In this document: piece by piece, positions 59,417 to 64,000 of the stretch
How positions within the stretch are numbered: position 1 is the stretch's first letter
How the letters are laid out: each line of letters opens with the position of its first letter
DNA from: Candidatus Chloroploca sp. Khr17
GTDB lineage: Bacteria; Chloroflexota; Chloroflexia; Chloroflexales; Chloroflexaceae
Reading direction: 5' to 3'
Length of the DNA: 64,000 nucleotides
Assembly: GCF_004138165.1 (NCBI RefSeq)
Contig: NZ_RYFF01000012.1
Coordinates: forward strand, 1 to 64,000
The notes under the pieces: model-generated
Told to the model about the DNA's origin: nothing
Database searches by the model: none
What the model saw: only the letters and a program-made list of their open reading frames with translations
Translations under genes and position numbers: made by a program

Positions 59417-59517
59417 ATTGACTCCCTTCTTGCTTCTGATACCCTGTATTAGAGCAAACTTTCCGTTTATACTTAATTAAGAGCGGACATGATTGACCTA
59501 GCTATAAGGATTGTATC

Positions 59518-62205
59518 ATGTCTCACGTAAAACCTGGTTACAATACCCTGGACGCCATGATGACACCATTAACACCTTCACTCGAAGATGGATGGTCTGA
59601 AGAAAAGACAGATGAAGGCCAGTGGGATGATGCACAGGCCCGTTTTCTAGCCGCTGCGGGCGTTGTCTTGACCTCATCGCTCGACTACGAGCAAGTGCTG
59701 AGCCGGATCGCCCATCTTGCCGTCCCCTTGCTTGCCGACTGGTGCGCGGTCGCGCTCGCCGAACCATCCTCGGTTCCTCGACGCCTCGCCCTCGTCTGCG
59801 CCAGCCCAGATCAGCAGACGCTCGCCGATACCATCAGTTGTTATCAATTGCCTGCCAATGCCCCCTGGCTCTTTCCCCGTGTCATTTCGACCGGGCAACC
59901 CGAACTGATTGAGGACTTTGGCACCCATTTTTTTAGCCAGCATACATTTGATGCTGACTATCTTGAATTGATCCGACAACTCAAGCCGTGCGCCTCATTC
60001 ACCGTTCCACTCAATGTCCGTGGTCAAACCAGGGGAGCAATCACGTTTACGATGGCCGAGTCGCGACGGAAGTTCACCCCCGCGCTCCAGGCTCTGGCAA
60101 CGGAATTGACCCGACGTGCTGCGGTCGTTGTCGACAACGCGATCCTCTATCGTGATACCCAGCGACGCCTCGCCGAATTGGGAACGATCCAGCGCGTGGC
60201 CCAGGCGATTACCACGTCTGTCCGACTTGATCAGATCTGTGAAACGGTCGTCAACCAGATTAGCCAGGTCTTTGGCTATACCTTTGTCAGCATCTATTTG
60301 CGTGAAGGTGAGGAGTTGCACCTGCAGACATGGATCGGGTACGAGCATGTCCTCCCGGTGATCCATCTCAACGAGGGCGTGATCGGACGCACCGTCCGCC
60401 ATGGCAAGGCCTATTTTGTGCGTGATGCTTCGACCGATCCGGATTTTTTGCATGCCGTACCCGGGATAACCCAGGGTATCTTTGTCCCGATTCGTTATGG
60501 ACATCAGCCGGTCGCAGGCATTATTAGCATCGAATCATCAGGGGAACCGGCGCTCTCGGATGATGACCTCAAGTTACTCACCATGCTGGCCGATCAGATC
60601 AGTGTCGCCCTCGTGAATGCCCGCCTCTTTGCCCGCGTTGAGGATGCCGCCCTGCGCTTTCGCTCACTGGTCGAGACGGCTGGCAGCGTCATTGTCTGTC
60701 TTGACCCCGTGTTACGGGTGACCGAGTTTAATCGCGAGGCTGAACGGGTCTTTGGGATGGCCCGTGAAGCGGCGCTCGGACGCGATTATTTGCGGACGTT
60801 TGTCGCCCCTGGTGATCGTGTCGCGTTTGCCGAACTTGCGCGTACCACCACCACCGGCACGCAGCCGTTCTCGCTTGAAACAACGATCGCTCTGGCCGAT
60901 GATAGTGAGCGCACCTTCTTCTGGTCGCTGACCTGGCGGCAAAATGTGCTGGGCAAGCCGATTGAGTTGCTGGTGGTTGGGCAAGATATTACCGCCCGTC
61001 GGCACGCCGAAGAAGCTCGCCTCGCGGTCGAACGCAAGATGTTTGAGGCCCAACGCCTCGAGAGCCTCGGCGTGATGGCCGGCGGCATTGCCCATGATTT
61101 CAACAACCTGCTCGCGGCGATCCTTGGCAATGCGAGTCTGCTGCTCCTCGATCTCCCTCAAGAGAGCGAGATCTACCAGAGTGCCCGCGAGATTGAACTC
61201 GTGAGCCGTCGTGCGGCCGATCTGGTTGGTCAAATGCTGGCCTATGCTGGACGCGGGCATTTCGATGTGCAACCACTTGATCTCAATGCGCTTGTCGCTG
61301 AGATGATCGGTCTCCTGCGCATTTCAGTCAACAAGAATGCGGTCTTGCACCAGGAACTGACCCCCGATCTGCCCCTTATCGCGGCCGATGTCGCGCAGAT
61401 CCGCCAGGTGGTGATGAATCTGATTGTCAATGCCGCCGAATCCCTCGCCGAGATCCGCGGCACGGTGACAATTAGTACCTTCCTGCGGGAATTGACGTTG
61501 GTCGATCTTGCAACATTGCATACGTCCCCAGAGGTAACCCCGGGGACGTATGTTTGTCTGATGGTCACCGATACAGGGATTGGCATGGAAGCAGCGACAT
61601 TATCACGCATTTTTGATCCGTTTTTTACAACGAAGTTTGCTGGGCGAGGCCTCGGCTTAGCTGCGGTGATGGGCATTGTGCGCGGGCACCGGGGTGCGTT
61701 GACGGTGAAGAGCACGCCAGGCAAGGGGAGTAGCTTTACCGTCCTGCTGCCTGTCGATCAGGCGGGGACGACCTTCCTCAAGACGCTCTCTAGACCATCA
61801 GGGCCAAACAAGCCGCCAACACCACCGCCTGATCGCCCGCTGATTCTGGTGATTGACGATGAACGTGATGTGCGCAGCATCGTGATCCGGATTCTCGAGC
61901 GGGGTGGCTATCGGACGCTCAGCGCCAACGATGGGATCCAGGGGCTCGCGATTTGCGATCACTTGCCTCAACCGCTGGGCGCTGTCCTGCTCGATCTCAC
62001 CATGCCCCAGATGAGTGGGAAAGAGGTCTTTTACCAGTTACGTCAGCGCTGGCCCACGTTACCAGTGGTGTTAATGAGTGGCTACACCACCGAAGAGATG
62101 ACCAGCCATTTTCACGATGATAGCCCGATCGCTTTTCTCCAAAAACCCTTCACCGCTGAACGGCTGTTGAACCTGCTGCATCAGGTGCTACAACCGACGG
62201 AATAA
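59518..62205 (+). CDS. Hybrid histidine kinase: GAF-GAF-PAS-HisKA-HATPase-REC
   Basis: A soluble 895-residue sensor kinase. Two GAF domains (about 45-210 and 235-375) precede a PAS domain (about 385-500; FRSLVETAGSVIVCLDPVLRVTEFNREAERVFGM). The HisKA motif GIAHDFNNLLAAILGN has His526; the ATPase domain shows NLIVNAAESL, DTGIGM and GRGLGLAAVMGIVRGH. A C-terminal receiver domain follows, with ILVIDDERDVRS and the phospho-acceptor Asp826 in LLDLTMPQMSG. The HDFNN type is common in FixL-like and NtrB-like sensors. No helix is seen, so it senses cytosolic signals. It is divergent from the DsbB gene. Confidence 0.94.
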   Translation: MSHVKPGYNTLDAMMTPLTPSLEDGWSEEKTDEGQWDDAQARFLAAAGVVLTSSLDYEQVLSRIAHLAVPLLADWCAVALAEPSSVPRRLALVCASPDQQTLADTISCYQLPANAPWLFPRVISTGQPELIEDFGTHFFSQHTFDADYLELIRQLKPCASFTVPLNVRGQTRGAITFTMAESRRKFTPALQALATELTRRAAVVVDNAILYRDTQRRLAELGTIQRVAQAITTSVRLDQICETVVNQISQVFGYTFVSIYLREGEELHLQTWIGYEHVLPVIHLNEGVIGRTVRHGKAYFVRDASTDPDFLHAVPGITQGIFVPIRYGHQPVAGIISIESSGEPALSDDDLKLLTMLADQISVALVNARLFARVEDAALRFRSLVETAGSVIVCLDPVLRVTEFNREAERVFGMAREAALGRDYLRTFVAPGDRVAFAELARTTTTGTQPFSLETTIALADDSERTFFWSLTWRQNVLGKPIELLVVGQDITARRHAEEARLAVERKMFEAQRLESLGVMAGGIAHDFNNLLAAILGNASLLLLDLPQESEIYQSAREIELVSRRAADLVGQMLAYAGRGHFDVQPLDLNALVAEMIGLLRISVNKNAVLHQELTPDLPLIAADVAQIRQVVMNLIVNAAESLAEIRGTVTISTFLRELTLVDLATLHTSPEVTPGTYVCLMVTDTGIGMEAATLSRIFDPFFTTKFAGRGLGLAAVMGIVRGHRGALTVKSTPGKGSSFTVLLPVDQAGTTFLKTLSRPSGPNKPPTPPPDRPLILVIDDERDVRSIVIRILERGGYRTLSANDGIQGLAICDHLPQPLGAVLLDLTMPQMSGKEVFYQLRQRWPTLPVVLMSGYTTEEMTSHFHDDSPIAFLQKPFTAERLLNLLHQVLQPTE

Positions 62206-62285
62206 TGGGAAGGATCAGATGTGAGCGATCATGGTATACTTGAAAGGTTCAATTGTGTGCATCTATAAGTCTCTGGAGGAGCCGT

Positions 62286-63470
62286 ATGTCCGTTCCGTTT
62301 TTGAACGAGGCCGAAGCGCTGCATGATGAACTGGTTGCTATTCGACGCGACCTGCATATGCATCCCGAGTTGGGCTTTCAAGAATTTCGTACTGCCAAGA
62401 TCGTCGCCGCAAAGCTTGATGAACTGGGCTACGAAGTCCAGACAGGCGTTGGTCAGACGGGGGTTGTTGGCATCCTGCAGGGCGATCTGCCAGGCGAACG
62501 CACCGTGCTCCTACGTTTTGATATGGACGCCTTGCCCATCGATGAGGCGAATGATGTACCCTATCGTTCGCAAACACCGGGCGTGATGCACGCATGCGGT
62601 CACGACGCCCACGTCGCTGTTGGCATTGGGGTCGCCACGCTCTTTGCCCGCCACCGCGACCAGTTGCCGGGCACGATCAAGCTGATGTTCCAGCCCGCCG
62701 AAGAAGGCCTGGGCGGCGCCGTAGCGATGATTGACGACGGGTTGCTCGAAAGTCCAGTACCCGATATCGCCCTTGGCCTGCATGTTTCGTCAGGCCATCC
62801 GCTTGGCACTGCGGTCGTCCGCGACGGTGCGTTGATGGCTGCCTCTGATCCCTTACGGATCATTGTCCACGGCAAAGGCGGTCACGGAGCCCAACCGCAT
62901 CAGACGGTTGACGCGGTGCTCGTCGGGGCCCAGATCGTGGTCGCCCTCCAGACGATTGTCGCCCGCAATCTCAACCCCGAAGAGACGGGGGTCGTGACCA
63001 TCGGGGCCTTTCAAGCCGGCGAGGCCGGCAATGTCATCGCCGAAAGCGCCGAATTGCGCGGAACGATCCGGAGCTTCAACCCCGCGATCCGCGAATTGCT
63101 GCACCGCCGTGTCCGCGAGGTCGCCGAAGGCATTGCGCAGACGCTGGGGGCGACCGCTGACGTGCAAATCCGCTTTGGGGTCGATGCCACCGTCAATGCG
63201 CCTGCGCCAACCGCAGTCACCTATCAATCAGCCGCCGCTGTGCTCGGCGAAGAGAAGATCAATACGACCTTCCGCACCACCGGGGGCGAAGATTTCTCAG
63301 CCGTCCTGGCAAAAGTTCCGGGCTGCTACTTTTTCCTGGGGTCGAGCAGCAACGAAGCAACTTCTTTCCCCCATCACAATCCTCGCTTTGATGTTGATGA
63401 AGCCTGCCTTCCTCAAGGCGTGGCGATTCTCTGCGACACAGCGTTGCGTTGCCTCAACGGCGAAGGGTAA
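62286..63470 (+). CDS. M20 family amidohydrolase
   Basis: A metal-dependent aminoacylase/carboxypeptidase of 394 residues, related to hippurate hydrolase and N-acetyl-diaminopimelate deacetylase. Catalytic-domain motifs are RRDLHMHPELGFQEFRTA, LLRFDMDALPI, MHACGHDAHVAVGIG (metal Cys and His), and FQPAEEGLGGA with the catalytic Glu. The dimerisation lid is DPLRIIVHGKGGHGAQPHQTVDAV. The last metal ligand is in PHHNPRFDVDEACL. The start at 62286 is chosen for GGAGGA 6 nt before it and MSVPFLNEAEALHDELVAIRRD. It has its own possible -10 (TATACT near 62233) and ends before a strong terminator. Confidence 0.93.
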   Translation: MSVPFLNEAEALHDELVAIRRDLHMHPELGFQEFRTAKIVAAKLDELGYEVQTGVGQTGVVGILQGDLPGERTVLLRFDMDALPIDEANDVPYRSQTPGVMHACGHDAHVAVGIGVATLFARHRDQLPGTIKLMFQPAEEGLGGAVAMIDDGLLESPVPDIALGLHVSSGHPLGTAVVRDGALMAASDPLRIIVHGKGGHGAQPHQTVDAVLVGAQIVVALQTIVARNLNPEETGVVTIGAFQAGEAGNVIAESAELRGTIRSFNPAIRELLHRRVREVAEGIAQTLGATADVQIRFGVDATVNAPAPTAVTYQSAAAVLGEEKINTTFRTTGGEDFSAVLAKVPGCYFFLGSSSNEATSFPHHNPRFDVDEACLPQGVAILCDTALRCLNGEG

Positions 63471-63496
63471 AAGGTGGCCTGCGGCCCCCGAGAAGC

Positions 63497-63549
63497 TTGC
63501 TTGCGCTGAAAAAAAGCCAGGATAGCTGGCTTTTTTCCAGCGCAAGCAA
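63497..63549. terminator. Terminator with 24-bp near-perfect stem
   Basis: Arms 63497-63520 and 63526-63549 pair with one mismatch around gatag. The core A7-GCCAG/CTGGC-T6 lies inside a longer stem, as at 1388, 47831 and 56638. Confidence 0.9.
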
Positions 63550-63589
63550 CCGTGGTTGGCGGCAACGCCCTGAAGAAAGGAAGACTATT

Positions 63590-64000
63590 TTGGCAAAAAT
63601 TGGCCTCTCTGCTGCCCTTGAGCAGTTTCACCCAACTGAGTTGATCGAGCATTGCAAACTCGCCGAGAATTATGGGTTCGAAGGGGTGATGGCGGCTGAT
63701 CATTTTCAACCCTGGGTGCCGGCCCAGGGCCATAATGCCTATGCCTATAGTTGGATGGGAGCCCTTGGCATGGTCACCAAGGGCGACTTTGGCCCCGGTG
63801 TGACCTGCCCGAGTTTTCGTACCCACCCGGCGGTCATTGCCAATGCCGCCGCGACCCTCGCCGCGATGTTCCCCGGTCGCTTCTGGCTTGGCCTCGGAAG
63901 TGGCGAGTTGCTCAACGAAAATGTTGTTGGCGGTGAGTGGCCCGAGCCGCTGATCCGCTTTGAGATGCTGCAAGAAGCAACCGAGTTGATGCAAAAATTG
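63590..64000 (+). CDS. F420-type LLM class oxidoreductase (5' part)
   Basis: The first 137 codons of a luciferase-like monooxygenase family enzyme that runs off the window. Visible are AKIGLSAALEQFHPTELIEHCKLAENYGFEGVMAADHFQPW, SWMGALGMVTKGDFGPGVTCPSFRTHPAVIANAAATLAAMFPGRFWLGLGSGELLNE. The ADHFQPW and GLGSGE blocks match the group containing F420-dependent glucose-6-phosphate dehydrogenase, so F420 rather than FMN is the probable cofactor. The start is TTG at 63590 with AAAGGAAG a few bases upstream. Partial gene. Confidence 0.85.
   Translation, partial: MAKIGLSAALEQFHPTELIEHCKLAENYGFEGVMAADHFQPWVPAQGHNAYAYSWMGALGMVTKGDFGPGVTCPSFRTHPAVIANAAATLAAMFPGRFWLGLGSGELLNENVVGGEWPEPLIRFEMLQEATELMQKL

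Overview
The window looks like chromosomal DNA from a Chloroflexota bacterium, probably class Chloroflexia and close to the Chloroflexus/Roseiflexus/Oscillochloris group. The inference rests on overall high GC, a PrkA - DUF444 - SpoVR block whose SpoVR carries an intein, DUF2723 and DUF4012 envelope proteins, a sortase with its substrate, a system I cytochrome c maturation cluster, an F420-type luciferase-like oxidoreductase, and many palindromic and heptameric intergenic repeats. No ribosomal RNA or marker gene is present to fix the species.

Positions 1-8,800 hold a CaiB/BaiF CoA-transferase, then a coupled minus-strand group of an LPSTG-anchored surface protein, a lipoprotein-type sortase and a DUF2723 glycosyltransferase-like membrane protein. 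A CPBP protease, a chimeric pseudogene, a DUF1616 protein and a decayed IS630 element follow. Positions 8,800-28,000 are a minus-strand surface-glycan region: five complete glycosyltransferases and one truncated copy, a Wzx-like flippase, two SAM methyltransferases, a large secreted anchored protein, a GT-C-like protein, a frameshifted alpha/alpha-toroid-like gene and a DUF4012 protein. Many of these genes overlap by ATGA, so they look translationally coupled. The part from about 18.3 to 22.3 kb is visibly lower in GC and holds truncated paralogues and inverted repeats, as expected of acquired and rearranging DNA.

Positions 28,000-38,400 hold housekeeping and small accessory genes (Uup-type ABC-F ATPase, YtkA-like lipoprotein, DUF507 protein, class II aldolase, YchF, RsmI, a sugar-nucleotide SDR, tRNA-Val) separated by repeat-rich intergenic DNA, including three copies of one MITE-like element. 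Positions 38,400-46,200 hold a duplicated 65-bp repeat, a strong promoter with a long leader, and the prkA - yeaH/DUF444 - spoVR stress/sporulation-type module followed by prmC.

Positions 47,800-56,000 are a cytochrome c maturation locus: ccmA, B, C, D, E and F, followed by two unusual membrane proteins. Each begins with a J-like domain that has lost the HPD motif; one ends in a TPR-like domain and the other in a TlpA/ResA-type thioredoxin domain. These look like lineage-specific replacements for CcmI and CcmG and are the most interesting system in the window. A PhoB-type regulator, tRNA-Gly, glmS, a DsbB/BdbC protein, a hybrid histidine kinase, an M20 amidohydrolase and the start of an LLM oxidoreductase complete the window.
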